Assembly (NCBI RefSeq): GCF_038725785.1
Contig: NZ_CP109796.1
Coordinates: 5,704,501 to 5,768,500 of the forward strand
Origin: Termitidicoccus mucosus
Lineage (GTDB): Bacteria; Verrucomicrobiota; Verrucomicrobiia; Opitutales; Opitutaceae
Direction: 5' to 3'
Length of the DNA stretch: 64,000 nt
Below are positions 34,864-44,806 of the stretch, piece after piece. The position numbers were made by a program, and so were the translations under genes. The number at the start of each line of letters is the position of its first letter. The stretch's first letter is position 1. A model generated the notes under the pieces. That model searched no databases. It saw only the letters and a program-made list of their open reading frames with translations, and had not been told where the DNA came from.

Positions 34864-36368
34864 AAGGCGGGGAGCGGGGATTGAGGGCGGGGGAACGTCT
34901 GGCGCACGGCATGCCACCAGCCGGCGAGAAGTCGTTGCGCGTCGTCCGGGGGCATCGAGGGAGAATAAGAAACATCGTCGCAAGGCAAGTTCCCCAGCGC
35001 GGTTTCCGAGGAATGGATTTTCCGGCCCAGCATGCCCATGAAGGCGGCGCCGAGGGCGGAGCAGTAGGGCATCGTGGATGCGCGCAGTTCCACGCCCGCG
35101 AGATCGGCGGTGAACTGCATCAGCCAGCGGTTCGATGTCGGCCCGCCGTCGCAGCGCAGCCCGCGCAATTCCACGCCGGCGTCGGCCCGCAGCCCGTCGA
35201 GCACGTCGCGAATCTGGTAGGCGATTGACTCCAGGCCGGCGCGCACCACATGCCGCCGGTCGCTGCGTCCGCTCAGGCCGGTGATGGCCGCGCGCGCCGC
35301 CGGCTGCCAGTGGGGAAAGCCCAGCCCGGAAAACGCCGGCACGAGATAAACGCCTTCGTTCCCGGGCAGCGAGGCGGCGATGGCTTCCGATTCCGCGGCG
35401 TCGGCCATCAGGCCGAGCTGGCTGCCCAGCCATGAAAGGGTGGCGGCGGCGCTGATGATGATGCCTTCGAGCGCGTAGGTCGGGCGCCCTTCGATGACCC
35501 AGGCCAGCGTGGTGACGATGCCTTGCCGGGAGAAACGCGGCTCGCGGCCGATGTTGAGGAGGACGGACGAGCCGGTGCCGAAAGTGGCCTTGGCCATGCC
35601 GGACCCGAAGCACCGCTGGGCGAACAGCGCGGCCTGCGAGTCGCCCATCACGCCGCAGACCGGCAGCGGGCGCCGCAGCGCGCCGCCGAGGGTGGTTTCG
35701 CCAAACACCGCGCTGCTCTCGCGTACTTCCGGCAGCGCGCCGCGCGGCACCTGCCACAAGTCGCACAGGCCGTCGTCCCAGCGCATCCGCGTGATGTCGA
35801 AAAGCAGCGTGCGGCTGGCATTGGTCGGATCGGTGGCAAAGGTCCTTCCGCCCGTGAGCCGGTAAACCAGGTAGGCGTCGATGGTGCCGACGAGCGCCTC
35901 GCCGCGCGCGAGTTTGGCGCGGAGTGCCGCGTCGTTGCGGACCAGCCACTGGAGTTTCGAGGCGGAAAAATACGCGTCGAGCTTCAGGCCGGTCCGGCTG
36001 TGAATCAGCGGTTCCGTGCCATTCGCCCGATGCTCGTCGCACAACGCGTCGCCCCGCCGGCACAGCCACACGATCGCCGGGCGGAGCGGGCGCCCGCTGC
36101 CGCGCTCAAACACCACGACGGTTTCGCGCTGGTTGGCCAGGCTCAGGCAGGCGATCTCGTCCCGCCGCGATTCATGGCGCGCGGCCACGGCGCGCAACGT
36201 GGCGAGCGTGTTGGCCCAGATTTCCTCCGCGTCGTGCTCCACCCAGCCGGGCTGCGGGTAATGCTGGCGGTGCCCGCGCGATTCCGTGTCGAGGCAGCGT
36301 CCGTCCGCGTCGAAAAGCAGCGCTTTCGTGGCCGAGGTGCTTTGGTCGAGGGCGAGGACGAGCGGCAT
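34860..36368 (-). CDS. FGGY-family carbohydrate kinase, candidate D-apulose kinase
   Basis: 502 residues from the ATG at 36368. The FGGY fold is complete: the first phosphate loop LALDQSTSATKALLFD, then LANQRETVVVFERGSGRPLRPAIVW, TIDAYLVYRLTGG, and the second nucleotide segment (ATFGTGSSVLLNIG). LRCDGGPTSNRWLMQFTADL precedes the end. By sequence it sits nearest the glycerol kinase group, and automatic annotation would say GlpK. Its operon (isomerase, split transketolase) matches the D-apiose route, where an FGGY kinase makes apulose 4-phosphate (AplK). Glycerol or xylulose cannot be excluded from the sequence alone. An 86-base gap with a small inverted repeat separates it from the transketolase genes. 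Confidence 0.82.
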   Translation of the reverse strand: MPLVLALDQSTSATKALLFDADGRCLDTESRGHRQHYPQPGWVEHDAEEIWANTLATLRAVAARHESRRDEIACLSLANQRETVVVFERGSGRPLRPAIVWLCRRGDALCDEHRANGTEPLIHSRTGLKLDAYFSASKLQWLVRNDAALRAKLARGEALVGTIDAYLVYRLTGGRTFATDPTNASRTLLFDITRMRWDDGLCDLWQVPRGALPEVRESSAVFGETTLGGALRRPLPVCGVMGDSQAALFAQRCFGSGMAKATFGTGSSVLLNIGREPRFSRQGIVTTLAWVIEGRPTYALEGIIISAAATLSWLGSQLGLMADAAESEAIAASLPGNEGVYLVPAFSGLGFPHWQPAARAAITGLSGRSDRRHVVRAGLESIAYQIRDVLDGLRADAGVELRGLRCDGGPTSNRWLMQFTADLAGVELRASTMPYCSALGAAFMGMLGRKIHSSETALGNLPCDDVSYSPSMPPDDAQRLLAGWWHAVRQTFPRPQSPLPAL

Positions 36369-36394
36369 GGCGGAATAAATCAAGAATTAGGAAT

Positions 36395-36463
36395 GAGAAA
36401 TTAAGAATGAGGAGACGCGGGGCGGGGCGGCGGATATTTTTAATCCTTGGTTCTTAATTTCTC
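36395..36463. repeat. Short inverted repeat between transketolase and kinase genes
   Basis: A 13-base arm GAGAAATTAAGAA (36395-36407) is repeated inverted at 36451-36463, the right arm covering the stop codon of the transketolase C-subunit gene. It could form a hairpin in the operon message and change kinase expression, but there is no T-run, so I do not call it a terminator. Confidence 0.5.
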
Positions 36464-37458
36464 CCCAGGAGTTCGAGCATGGTTGCGGAAAGGCCTTCCA
36501 TGGTGAGGCCGTAGTGGCGGAAAATGTCGGCCTGGCTGCCGTTGACGATGTGCTCGTCGGGAATGCCCGCGATGTGAAAACGCGGCGCGGCGCCGGATTG
36601 TGCGATCAAGGCGGCGCAGGCCTCGCCCAGGCCGCCGTGGACCATGTGTTCCTCCACGGTGAGCACCGCGCGGCATTCGCGCGCGGCCGCGAGCACCGCC
36701 GCGGCATCGAGCGGCTTGATCGTGGGCAGGCTGAGCACGCGGCAGTCGATCCCGGCGGTCTCCCGCAGGTGCGCGGCGGCGAGCAGCGCGTGGATGACTG
36801 TCTCGCCGGTCGCGATGAAGGCGGCGTCGCGGCCGGCGCGCAGCAGGCGGGCGCGGCCGAACGCAAACCCGTCCGCCCCCGGCAGGTCGTAAAGGGGCGC
36901 CTTGCCGAAGCGCAGGTAAACGGGGCGGCGGGCGGCGGCCGCGGCGCGGACGGCCTCGCGCGCCTCGAAATTGTCCGCGGGCGCGGCGATGACGAGGTTG
37001 TTGACCGCGCGCAGCGCGGCGAAGTCGTGCAGCGAGTGGTGCGTGGCGCCGAGCGCGCCGTAGCTCACGCCCGCGCTGATGCCCACGAGCACCACGGGAT
37101 TGCCGGAATATGCGACATCGTTTTTCACCTGTTCGAAGGCCCGCGCGGTGAGGAAACAGGCGGGGGAAACGGCGAACACGGTTTTGCCCGCGGAGGCGAG
37201 ACCGGCGGCGATGCCGACGAGGTTTTGCTCGGCGATGCCGACCTCGACGATCTGGCACGGGAGGGCCTGCCCGAACGGGCCGAGCTTGCCGGAACCGCGC
37301 GAGTCGCTGGTGACGGCGAGGACGTTGCGGTTGGCCTGCGCGAGGGCGAGGAGCGCGGCGGCAAATTCGTCGAGATTGGCGCGCGCGGGGCGCAGCCCGA
37401 GACGCGCGGCGACGCGGAGCGCGGCCTCGCTGTGCAGGGCGGGGGAGGGCGCGCTCAT
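36454..37458 (-). CDS. Transketolase C-terminal subunit, candidate apulose-4-phosphate transketolase B
   Basis: 334 residues from the ATG at 37458. It carries the transketolase pyrimidine-binding half with the catalytic glutamate in VEVGIAEQNLVGIAAG (Glu77), VAYSGNPVVLVGISAGVSYGALGATHHSLHD, and the C-terminal transketolase domain (GCRVLSLPTIKPLD-like sequence and EEHMVHGGLGEA). It is split from the thiamine-diphosphate-binding half, which is the separate gene immediately upstream, overlapping by ATGA (37455-37458). Split transketolases often serve special sugars rather than the pentose phosphate core. With the isomerase and FGGY kinase of this operon the match is AptB, which passes a glycolaldehyde unit to glyceraldehyde 3-phosphate. 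Confidence 0.87.
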   Translation of the reverse strand: MSAPSPALHSEAALRVAARLGLRPARANLDEFAAALLALAQANRNVLAVTSDSRGSGKLGPFGQALPCQIVEVGIAEQNLVGIAAGLASAGKTVFAVSPACFLTARAFEQVKNDVAYSGNPVVLVGISAGVSYGALGATHHSLHDFAALRAVNNLVIAAPADNFEAREAVRAAAAARRPVYLRFGKAPLYDLPGADGFAFGRARLLRAGRDAAFIATGETVIHALLAAAHLRETAGIDCRVLSLPTIKPLDAAAVLAAARECRAVLTVEEHMVHGGLGEACAALIAQSGAAPRFHIAGIPDEHIVNGSQADIFRHYGLTMEGLSATMLELLGRN

Positions 37459-38294
37459 GCGGCGCTCCTTTCCAGCTCCGCCAGGGCGTCGTCGAGCCCG
37501 GCGAGGGCGCGCGCGAGTTCGTCGTCCGAGGGCACGCCGTGGTGCCATCTGGCGTTGTCCTCCATGAAGGCGACGCCCCTGCCCTTGATTGTATCCGCAA
37601 TGACAATACCCGGCTTTCCGGGCTCGAGCGGCCGCGCGAGCGCGGCGGTGAGCGCGGCGAGGTCGTGGCCGGGGACGCGGCGCACGGCCCAGCCGAACGC
37701 GGCCCATTTGGCCTCGAGCGGCTCGCTGTTCATCACCTCGCGGGTGCGCCCGGTGATCTGGAGCGTGTTGCAGTCGATGATGGCGGTGAGGTTGTCCAGC
37801 CGGTAATGCGCGGCGGCCATGGCGGCCTCCCAGTTCGAGCCCTCGGCGAGTTCGCCGTCGCCCAGCAGCGCGAACACGCGGTAGGCGGCGGAGTCGAGCT
37901 TGCCGGCGATGGCCATGCCGGCGGCGATGGGCAGGCCGTGGCCGAGCGCGCCGGTGTTTTGCTCGACGCCGGGCACGTCGCGCGTCGGGTGGCCGGCGAG
38001 CCGCGCGCGGTAGCGGCAGAGCGTTTCGAGCTCCGCCTCCGGGAAGAAACCGCGGTCGGCGAGGACGACAAACAGCGCCTCCGCGGAATGGCCCTTGCTC
38101 TGCACGTAGCGGTCGCGATCCGGCGAGGAGGCGGTTTCCGGCGAGACGCGGAGGATGCGGTTGTAGAGGACGTTCAGGATATCCACGCACGACAGGCTGC
38201 CGCCGGTGTGCCCCGCGCCGGCGCGGTGGATGCATTGCAGGAGCCGCCGGCGGTAGAGGATGGATTTGCGCGCGAGTTCGCGGTCGGTCGGCAT
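37455..38294 (-). CDS. Transketolase N-terminal subunit, candidate apulose-4-phosphate transketolase A
   Basis: 279 residues from the ATG at 38294. A GTG at 38300 would overlap the preceding stop as GTGA and is an equal alternative. Thiamine-diphosphate half of a split transketolase: AGAGHTGGSLSCVDILNVLYN, SKGHSAEALFVVLADRG, GALGHGLPIAAGMAIAG, the GDGELAEGSNWEA metal/diphosphate motif with a later NTLQITG, and DTIKGRGVAFMED. The size (half of a normal transketolase) and order directly before the C-subunit are as in known two-gene transketolases. Pathway assignment (AptA) depends on the operon partners. Confidence 0.87.
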   Translation of the reverse strand: MPTDRELARKSILYRRRLLQCIHRAGAGHTGGSLSCVDILNVLYNRILRVSPETASSPDRDRYVQSKGHSAEALFVVLADRGFFPEAELETLCRYRARLAGHPTRDVPGVEQNTGALGHGLPIAAGMAIAGKLDSAAYRVFALLGDGELAEGSNWEAAMAAAHYRLDNLTAIIDCNTLQITGRTREVMNSEPLEAKWAAFGWAVRRVPGHDLAALTAALARPLEPGKPGIVIADTIKGRGVAFMEDNARWHHGVPSDDELARALAGLDDALAELERSAA

Positions 38295-38296
38295 GG

Positions 38297-39724
38297 TCAC
38301 GATTCGTCGGTCTTTGCGTGGTGGTAAACCTCCCAGCCCAGGTAGCGGGTGAACGCCTCTTCCAGGATGGCGGCGGTGAGCGAGGCGTTCATCACGACAT
38401 GATGCTCGAAGCCCTCGCGGCAGACGTGGCGCATGAGCGCCTGCAGCCGCGGCACGCGGGCGACCGCGCGGTTGCCGAAGGTGGGCAGGTCGTCATGGGT
38501 GAGCTCGCCCTCGCCGACGTAGGCGCGCATGGTTCCGCCTGTGTCGTCGGTGGTGATGCGGCCGTAGGTGAGCGGGCCGGCGGGCGCGCGGCCGTCGAGC
38601 GCGCCCCAGGTGTTCTCCACCCCGAGCGAGGAGCCGAGTATCGGTGCACTGGATACACGGACACCGGGGGTGAAGGACTTGGCCCAGTTGCCGCAGTGGA
38701 AGAGCACGCACTTGTCGGGGTCGTCCGCGTAGTTGTTGTTCCAGTCCACGAGCGCGCTGGGCGAGCCGGAGGCCAGCTGCATGGCATGCATGGTGAGCGC
38801 GCCGGTGACATCGACCTCGCACGCGCTGGGCAAAAGCTTCTCGCTCATCATGCTCATGCTGGTGCAGACATTGCAGCCGTGGTTTTGCTGAAGGGAGTTC
38901 CAGCACTGGATGGCGGTGGCATCGAGATGGTTTTCCGCCACGAAATCGTCCAGCACCACGCCGAGCCGCGCCATCTGGAGGAGCCGCGCCGGAGGTACCG
39001 CGGAGGCGTCGGCGTAGGCATTGATCTCATCGATTTTTGCGGTCACCCGGCGGTGGCGATCCTCGAGTTTTGCCGCCGCGCCGAGGATTTCGGACAGGTC
39101 CACGGTGGTGACGCTGATGCCGTGGCGCTCGAGGATTTTCTCGCTGTAGCGGACGGTGTTGAACGCGCCGGGCCGCGCGCCGACCGCGCCGATGCGGACC
39201 TTGCGCAGGCCGCCCGCCACCCGGCACACCGCGATGAAGCGGCCGATGTCCTGCGCGAAGGACGGGGCGCCGGGATGCGTGACATGGCTCGCGGTGAGCG
39301 TGAACGGGATGCCGGCCTGGCGGAGGTTGTTGCAAACGGAGATTTTTCCGCACCACGCGTCGCGGCGATGGATGACGTCGAGCTTGCCGAGCGTGTCGGG
39401 GTAGGCCTGCACGAGGACGGGGACATTCAGGGCGGCGAGCTTGAGGGTGTCGGCCACGCCTTTCTCCGTGCCAAAGTTCGGCAGGACAACCAGCACGCCC
39501 GCGATGCGCTCGCGGTGGGCGCGAAACAGCGCGGCGCATTTTTGCGCGTCGTCGAAGGTCTCGACGCCGCCGAGCTTCGTGTCATCGGGCGTGAGCATGA
39601 CGGGATCGAACGCCGCCTGCCGGGCGAAGCGTTCGATGTCGGCGCGGGCCTCGCCGACGAGATGATCGGGGAAAAAATCACGGTTGCCGATGATGACACC
39701 GATGGAGGGAGTGGTTGTTTTCAT
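38297..39724 (-). CDS. L-fucose/L-arabinose isomerase-family protein, candidate D-apiose isomerase
   Basis: 475 residues from the ATG at 39724; an in-frame extension upstream lies in the regulator promoter region and is dropped. The family pattern is clear: an N-terminal Rossmann-like half (GVIIGNRDFFPDHLVGEAR, VLVVLPNFGTEKGVAD) and a C-terminal half with AIQCWNSLQQNHGCNVCTSMSMMSEKLLPSACEVDVTGALTM. The latter holds the metal-binding acidic residues of fucose/arabinose isomerases. It is about 100 residues shorter than FucI. As first gene of the operon with a split transketolase and an FGGY kinase, it fits the isomerase that turns D-apiose into D-apulose (ApiI). L-fucose or L-rhamnose isomerisation is the alternative, but no matching aldolase gene is present. 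Confidence 0.8.
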   Translation of the reverse strand: MKTTTPSIGVIIGNRDFFPDHLVGEARADIERFARQAAFDPVMLTPDDTKLGGVETFDDAQKCAALFRAHRERIAGVLVVLPNFGTEKGVADTLKLAALNVPVLVQAYPDTLGKLDVIHRRDAWCGKISVCNNLRQAGIPFTLTASHVTHPGAPSFAQDIGRFIAVCRVAGGLRKVRIGAVGARPGAFNTVRYSEKILERHGISVTTVDLSEILGAAAKLEDRHRRVTAKIDEINAYADASAVPPARLLQMARLGVVLDDFVAENHLDATAIQCWNSLQQNHGCNVCTSMSMMSEKLLPSACEVDVTGALTMHAMQLASGSPSALVDWNNNYADDPDKCVLFHCGNWAKSFTPGVRVSSAPILGSSLGVENTWGALDGRAPAGPLTYGRITTDDTGGTMRAYVGEGELTHDDLPTFGNRAVARVPRLQALMRHVCREGFEHHVVMNASLTAAILEEAFTRYLGWEVYHHAKTDES

Positions 39725-39933
39725 GCCGGTGGTCCGCCGGGCTGTCCCCGCGCCGATGGTGGACGGGCGGGCGGAGGGATTTGGGCGGAGGAGGAAAGAT
39801 GAAGAGGAAAGGGAAGGAATTCGTTGGCGGATGCTCTCACCTGCATCCTTGCTGCTGACTGGACGGTAATGTGTTTTTGGTTTCGCCTCTTCCGCGATAA
39901 GTCCCAATATCTGCGGTATTCTAATATCCCAAC
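39725..39933. promoter_or_regulatory. Divergent control region between the isomerase operon and the araC-type regulator
   Basis: This 209-base gap lies between two outward-facing genes, so it must hold both promoters and most likely the operator of the regulator. The half near the isomerase is purine-rich (39784-39815, GGAGGAAAGATGAAGAGG). The half near the regulator is AT-richer and contains TATTCTAATATCC close to its start codon. I cannot define boxes with confidence. Confidence 0.5.
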
Positions 39934-40815
39934 ATGGTGCAGTTCGACCCCAATCGTCCCGACTTTGCATCCTACGGCCTGACTTGCGTGCATTGGATAC
40001 CGTCAAGGATGCCGCGGCCCGACCATCATAACGAAATCGAGCTCAATCTCGTGCAGAAAGGATGGCTTTCTTATCTGCTGGGCGGTGAGAAAATCCACAT
40101 CAAGGCCGGCCAGCTCGGCGCGTTTTGGGCCTCGATTCCCCACCAGATCATCGACTTCGCCGAGGGCACGGATTATTTCGTGGTGACGATCCCGCTGGTG
40201 TGGTTTCTCCAACGCCGGCTGCCGGAGCAGCTGGTGCAATTGTTGATGCGCGGCGGGCTGGCGCTGGAGGACGAGAAGCCGCTGGTGGACTTCGACCGGG
40301 CGCTATTTTCCCGCTGGGAGGACGATCTGCAGAAGACCGACGAGGCGGCAAAAGACATTATTATACTGGAAATGGAAGCGCGGCTCCGGCGCATGGCCGC
40401 GAGCATCGCCGAGCGCAAGGCGTCGGAACAACAGGCCGGCCGGAGCAGCGGCCCGTTTTGCCTGCAGGAGGGCGGGCTCAACAAGGTCGAGCAGATGGCC
40501 TGCTATGTCGCGCGGCAATACACGGAGCCGCTCACCGTGGCGGACATCAGCGAGGCGGTCGGGCTGCACCCGAACTATGCCATGAATCTTTTCAAGAAAG
40601 CCTTTGGCATGACGCTGCTCGACTACCTCATCCATCACCGGGTGTCGCATGCGCAGCGCATGCTCATCACCTCGGACGAGAAGATCGTCGATATCGCGCT
40701 GGGCTCGGGCTTCAACTCCATCAGCCGTTTCAACGAGGCGTTCCGCCGCTCGTGCGGATGCACGCCGCGCGAATACCGGGCGCACCACGGCATCGCGCAA
40801 AACAGCCGGGAATGA
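39934..40815 (+). CDS. AraC-family transcriptional regulator
   Basis: 293 residues. The N-terminal cupin-like sensor (about 20-130, HNEIELNLVQKGWLSYLLGGE and HIKAGQLGAFWASIPHQI) precedes a linker and a C-terminal AraC double helix-turn-helix (about 190-285). The latter carries YTEPLTVADISEAVGLHPNYAMNLFKKAFG and the standard closing ISRFNEAFRRSCGCTPREYR. It reads away from the isomerase operon and sits just upstream of the propeller/GH95/GH78 genes, so it is well placed to control both sides. The effector would be a free sugar such as apiose, fucose or rhamnose. That is inferred from position only. Confidence 0.9.
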   Translation: MVQFDPNRPDFASYGLTCVHWIPSRMPRPDHHNEIELNLVQKGWLSYLLGGEKIHIKAGQLGAFWASIPHQIIDFAEGTDYFVVTIPLVWFLQRRLPEQLVQLLMRGGLALEDEKPLVDFDRALFSRWEDDLQKTDEAAKDIIILEMEARLRRMAASIAERKASEQQAGRSSGPFCLQEGGLNKVEQMACYVARQYTEPLTVADISEAVGLHPNYAMNLFKKAFGMTLLDYLIHHRVSHAQRMLITSDEKIVDIALGSGFNSISRFNEAFRRSCGCTPREYRAHHGIAQNSRE

Positions 40816-41012
40816 GCCGCGCCGGGACGGGAGAGGGGACCGCGCGCGGGCCGGGGCGTGCGCGCGCCGCGGGAGCGCCACGGGTTTTCTTAGGATAATG
40901 CATAAACCAAGGATTATACCGATAGATTTCCGGGGCGAACGGACGTATAGATGAGCCATCGCTTTTCCCCGCATCCCGCCATCGCCCGCAACCAGGAAAA
41001 TCCTCCTCCGCC

Positions 41013-42167
41013 ATGACGACTCCCTCCAGGCCCGGCCCGCGCCCCGCCCTCATTGCCGCTCTTTTGTTTATTGCCGGCTCCACCGGAATCGCATCCGCCG
41101 CGAGCCCGCGGCCGGATGTGATTCAGCCCCCTCCTGGGCCGGGGCGCGAGGTGTCCGCCGAGACCATGCGCCGCATCCATGACGAGGTGAAGACCCCGCA
41201 CAAATACGGCGTGGTGCTCAAGGGCGAGACCGCGACGGAGCTGGTGGATTGCCCCAGCGTGTTTCGCCACCAGGGCCGCTGGTATATGATGTATGTCGCC
41301 ATCCGCGACGACGCCGGTTACGAGACCTTTCTCGCGCGCAGCGACGATCTCCTGCGCTGGGAGAAACTGGGGAAAATCCTCTCGTTCCGCCGCGAGGGCT
41401 GGGATGCCTGGCAGGCCGACGGCGGCGTTTCGCTGCCCGACTGGCGCTGGGAAGGCGGCACGCACGCGCTTGGCACGCACGACGGGAAATACTGGCTGTC
41501 CTACATCGGCGGCGCGAAGCAGGGCTACGAGCCCGACCCGCTCGCCATCGGCCTCGCGACCACGGACGACCCCGCGCGGGCGGCGGAATGGACGCGCCTG
41601 CCGTCAAACCCCGTGTTGTCCACCGCGCAGCCCGACGCGCGTCCGTTTGAGAGCAACACGCTCTACAAGAGCACCATCATCCGCGACGAAGCCGAGTCGC
41701 TTGGCTGGCCGTTCGTCATGTTTTACAACGGGAAATCTGCCGTGCATTCGCACGAGGCCATCGGCATGGCGGTGTCGCGCGACATGGTGAACTGGACGCG
41801 CTACGGCGCCGATTTCGTGGTGGACAACGCACCCGGAAAACCGGCGATCTCGGGCGATCCGCAAATCATGAAGATCGGCGATGTCTGGGTGATGTTTTAT
41901 TTCGGCTTTCGCTGGCGTCCGCACGCGTTCGATACCTTCGCCTGCTCCTACGACCTCGTGAACTGGACCAAGTGGGACGGCCCGAATCTGGTCGAGCCCA
42001 GCGAACCGTTTGACGAGAAATTCGCGCACAAGCCGTGGGTGTTGAAGCACGACGGCGTGGTCTATCATTTCTATTGCGCGGTGGGCGACCAGGGGCGCGT
42101 CATCGCGCTTGCCACTTCGAAAGACTTGCGCGCCGGCGGCGATGGAGAAATCACGGCAAAACCATGA
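41013..42167 (+). CDS. Exported five-bladed beta-propeller glycosidase, paralogue B
   Basis: 384 residues. A signal peptide (about 1-29, ending ASAAS) precedes a propeller body: [68 protein letters not shown] and [25 protein letters not shown]. It matches the minus-strand protein at 16380-17495 along its whole length, including the strongly kept [21 protein letters not shown] end. The catalytic acids of clan GH-F/GH-J enzymes cannot be placed by eye. The CAZy family is unknown to me. The 197 bases upstream hold no gene, and the promoter probably lies there. A dispersed repeat follows it before GH95. Confidence 0.78.
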   Translation: MTTPSRPGPRPALIAALLFIAGSTGIASAASPRPDVIQPPPGPGREVSAETMRRIHDEVKTPHKYGVVLKGETATELVDCPSVFRHQGRWYMMYVAIRDDAGYETFLARSDDLLRWEKLGKILSFRREGWDAWQADGGVSLPDWRWEGGTHALGTHDGKYWLSYIGGAKQGYEPDPLAIGLATTDDPARAAEWTRLPSNPVLSTAQPDARPFESNTLYKSTIIRDEAESLGWPFVMFYNGKSAVHSHEAIGMAVSRDMVNWTRYGADFVVDNAPGKPAISGDPQIMKIGDVWVMFYFGFRWRPHAFDTFACSYDLVNWTKWDGPNLVEPSEPFDEKFAHKPWVLKHDGVVYHFYCAVGDQGRVIALATSKDLRAGGDGEITAKP

Positions 42168-42215
42168 GCCCCGGCGCGCGATTCAAAGTCGAGTCACCAA
42201 TGGACGCTTGCGCAC

Positions 42216-42339
42216 GGAGCGGCGGCGTCCCGCCGCCGGACGCGAGCAACGCGAGCGCCCGTTCACATGCAGGCTTTCGAGCATCCCATCGCAAAGGGGC
42301 GAGGCTTCGCCTCGTCCGGCGGCGGGACGCCGCCGCTCC
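42216..42339. repeat. Dispersed inverted repeat, GGCGTCCCGCC family, copy 1
   Basis: Perfect 25-base arms (42216-42240 and 42315-42339) built on GGCGGCGTCCCGCCGCCGGA surround a 74-base loop, between the propeller and GH95 genes. The core GGCGTCCCGCC is shared with the arms of the element at 60563-60624, which marks a second repeat family distinct from the GAGGGCCGAGCTC one. Confidence 0.85.
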
Positions 42340-42394
42340 TGCGCAGGCGTTCTTCCTCATCCCTTTTGATTCTGACACTACTTTAAATCGCACC

Positions 42395-44806
42395 ATGAAA
42401 CCGGCGCGTGCCATCATTCTCCTTGCGGCCTGCATGCTGGCCGGAGCGGCGCGGGGCTCGGCGCCGGCGGACGAAGCGCGCTTCGTCTGGCTCGGGGCTC
42501 CCGCCGCGGAATTTTTCGAGGCCGCGCCGCTGGGCAACGGACGGCTCGGCGCGACGGTTTACGGCGGCATCGCGGAAGAGCGCGTCGTGCTCAATGAAAG
42601 CGGCATGTGGTCCGGTTCGCCGCAGGACGCCGACCGCCCGGGCGCGGCCGCGACGCTGCCGGAAATCCGCCGGTTGCTGCTGGCCGGCGACAACGCCGCG
42701 GCGGAAAAACTGGTCAACGCGCATTTCACCTGCGCGGGCGAGGGCTCGGGGCGCGGCGCGGGGGCGAATGTCCCCTTCGGCTGCTACCAGACGCTCGGCG
42801 ACCTGCGCCTGAAGTTCATCGCGGATACTTCGTCACCAGTTTCCGGATACAGGCGCGAGCTCGACCTGGCCCGGGCGGTGTGCCGCGTCACTTACGCGCA
42901 GGACGGGGTGCGTTTTACGCGGGAGGCGTTCGTCAGCGCGCCTGATGAAATCGCCGTGCTGCGCCTGCGCGCGGACCGGCCGGGGCGGATTTCGTTTGAC
43001 GCGACGCTTTCGCGACCCGAGCGCGCCGTCGCGGAGGCGGCGGGCGCGGACGGGCTTGTGATGCACGGCCGGCTCAACGACGGGCGCGAAGGCGGCGGGG
43101 GCGTGCGCTACGCGGCGCGTGTGCGCGCCGTTCCGCGGGGCGGGACGATGGAGGTCGCCGGAAATGTTTTGCGCGTGCGCGAGGCGGACGAGGTGATCGT
43201 GTTCGTGGCCGCCGCCACGGACATCCGCACGTTTGCCGGGAGAAAAACCGACGACGCCCGCGCCGCCGCCGAGAACGACCTCAGGCGCGCGCAGGCGAAG
43301 TCATTCGATGCGCTGCTGGCCGCGCACGAAGCCGATTACCGGCGGTTTTTCGACCGGGTGAATCTGCGGCTGGGTGCCGCCGATCCCGAGGCCGCGACGC
43401 GCGACGCGCCGGCGCGCCTGAAGCGGTTTCAGGAGGGCGCGCCCGATCCGTCGCTGGCCGCGCTGTATTTCAATTTCGGGCGCTACCTGCTCATTTCCTC
43501 CTCCCGGCCCGGCGGATTGCCCGCAAACCTCCAGGGTATCTGGGCCGATCAAATCCAGACGCCGTGGAACGGCGACTGGCATCTCAACATCAATGCGCAG
43601 ATGAACTACTGGCCGGCGGAGGTCTGCAATTTGTCCGAGTTGCACGAGCCGCTTTTCGCGCTCGTCGGCTCGCTTGAAAAACCCGGGGAAAAAACCGCGC
43701 GCGCTTATTACGGGGCGCGCGGCTGGGTGGCGTTTTTGCTCGCGAACCCGTGGGGTTTCACCTCGCCCGGCGAATCGGCGAGCTGGGGCTCGACCGTGTC
43801 GTGCTCGGCCTGGATGTGCCAGCATTTGTGGGATCATTACCTGTTCACCGGGGACCGCGAATTTCTTGTCCGGGCGTGGCCGCTGCTCAAGGGCGCCGCG
43901 TTGTTCTATCTCGACATGCTGATCGAGGAGCCGGCGCATGGCTGGCTCGTGACCGCGCCGTCCAATTCGCCGGAAAACGCGTTTCTGCTGCCCGGCGGCG
44001 CCGCGGCGCACGTATGCATGGGGCCGGCCGCCGACATGCAGTTGCTGCGCTATCTCTTCGACGCGTGCGCGCGCGCCTCGGAGGTGCTGGGCGTGGACGC
44101 GGAGCTGCGCGCCGAGTTGCGGGAGAAACGCGGGCGCCTCGCGCCCACCCGCATCGGGCCCGACGGGCGCGTGATGGAATGGCTGGAGGAATATCCCGAG
44201 GCCGATCCGCATCATCGTCATGTGGCGCATTTGTGGGGGCTTTATCCCGGCGATGAAATCGACCCGGCCGCGACGCCGGCGCTGGCCGCCGCCGCGCGCA
44301 AATCCCTCGACGCGCGCGGCGACGACGGCACCGGCTGGAGCCTCGCCTTCAAGATGGCCCTGTGGGCGCGGCTCGGCGACGGCGCGCGCGCGCACCGCCT
44401 GCTCGCCGCGCATCTGAAGCCCGCCAATGCCGCCACCGCGAAACAGCGGTGGAGCGGCGGCACCTATGCGAACCTGTTTGACTCGCATCCGCCGTTCCAG
44501 ATCGACGGAAACTTCGGCGGCGCCGCCGCCATCGCGGAGATGCTTCTGCAAAGCCACGCGGGGGAAATCGTCCTGCTGCCCGCGTTGCCGCCCGAGTGGC
44601 CGGAGGGCGGGGTGCGCGGGTTGCGCGCGCGCGGCGGCTTCGAGGTCGATATCGAATGGCGGCCAGGCCGGCCCGTCGCGGCGACGATCCGCAGCGTCGG
44701 CGGCCGCTCCGCCGTGGTGCGGCACGGCGCGGAGACGGTTGCAGTCAACCTCGTTCCCGGCGGGAGCCGCACGCTTTCATTTTCGTCCAAAACACCAGCA
44801 CCATGA
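42395..44806 (+). CDS. GH95 alpha-L-fucosidase/alpha-L-galactosidase, exported
   Basis: 803 residues from the ATG at 42395, which starts a signal peptide ([16 protein letters not shown]). The GH95 order is complete: an N-terminal beta domain with [14 protein letters not shown] and [16 protein letters not shown], then the alpha/alpha barrel. The catalytic set is visible: Asn398 and Asn400 in NINAQMNYW, Glu527 in SNSPEN, and Asp704 in QIDGNFGG. These correspond to the Asn421/Asn423/Glu566/Asp766 set of the Bifidobacterium enzyme. GH95 enzymes cut alpha-1,2-L-fucose, and some pectin-degrading members cut alpha-L-galactose of RG-II. Its stop overlaps the next start (ATGA at 44803-44806), coupling it to the GH78 gene. 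Confidence 0.9.
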   Translation: MKPARAIILLAACMLAGAARGSAPADEARFVWLGAPAAEFFEAAPLGNGRLGATVYGGIAEERVVLNESGMWSGSPQDADRPGAAATLPEIRRLLLAGDNAAAEKLVNAHFTCAGEGSGRGAGANVPFGCYQTLGDLRLKFIADTSSPVSGYRRELDLARAVCRVTYAQDGVRFTREAFVSAPDEIAVLRLRADRPGRISFDATLSRPERAVAEAAGADGLVMHGRLNDGREGGGGVRYAARVRAVPRGGTMEVAGNVLRVREADEVIVFVAAATDIRTFAGRKTDDARAAAENDLRRAQAKSFDALLAAHEADYRRFFDRVNLRLGAADPEAATRDAPARLKRFQEGAPDPSLAALYFNFGRYLLISSSRPGGLPANLQGIWADQIQTPWNGDWHLNINAQMNYWPAEVCNLSELHEPLFALVGSLEKPGEKTARAYYGARGWVAFLLANPWGFTSPGESASWGSTVSCSAWMCQHLWDHYLFTGDREFLVRAWPLLKGAALFYLDMLIEEPAHGWLVTAPSNSPENAFLLPGGAAAHVCMGPAADMQLLRYLFDACARASEVLGVDAELRAELREKRGRLAPTRIGPDGRVMEWLEEYPEADPHHRHVAHLWGLYPGDEIDPAATPALAAAARKSLDARGDDGTGWSLAFKMALWARLGDGARAHRLLAAHLKPANAATAKQRWSGGTYANLFDSHPPFQIDGNFGGAAAIAEMLLQSHAGEIVLLPALPPEWPEGGVRGLRARGGFEVDIEWRPGRPVAATIRSVGGRSAVVRHGAETVAVNLVPGGSRTLSFSSKTPAP

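Noticed and set aside
34860-36368. Plain glycerol kinase of glycerol catabolism.
   Set aside because: No glycerol facilitator or glycerol-3-phosphate dehydrogenase in the operon; partners are sugar isomerase and transketolase. Kept as an alternative substrate only.
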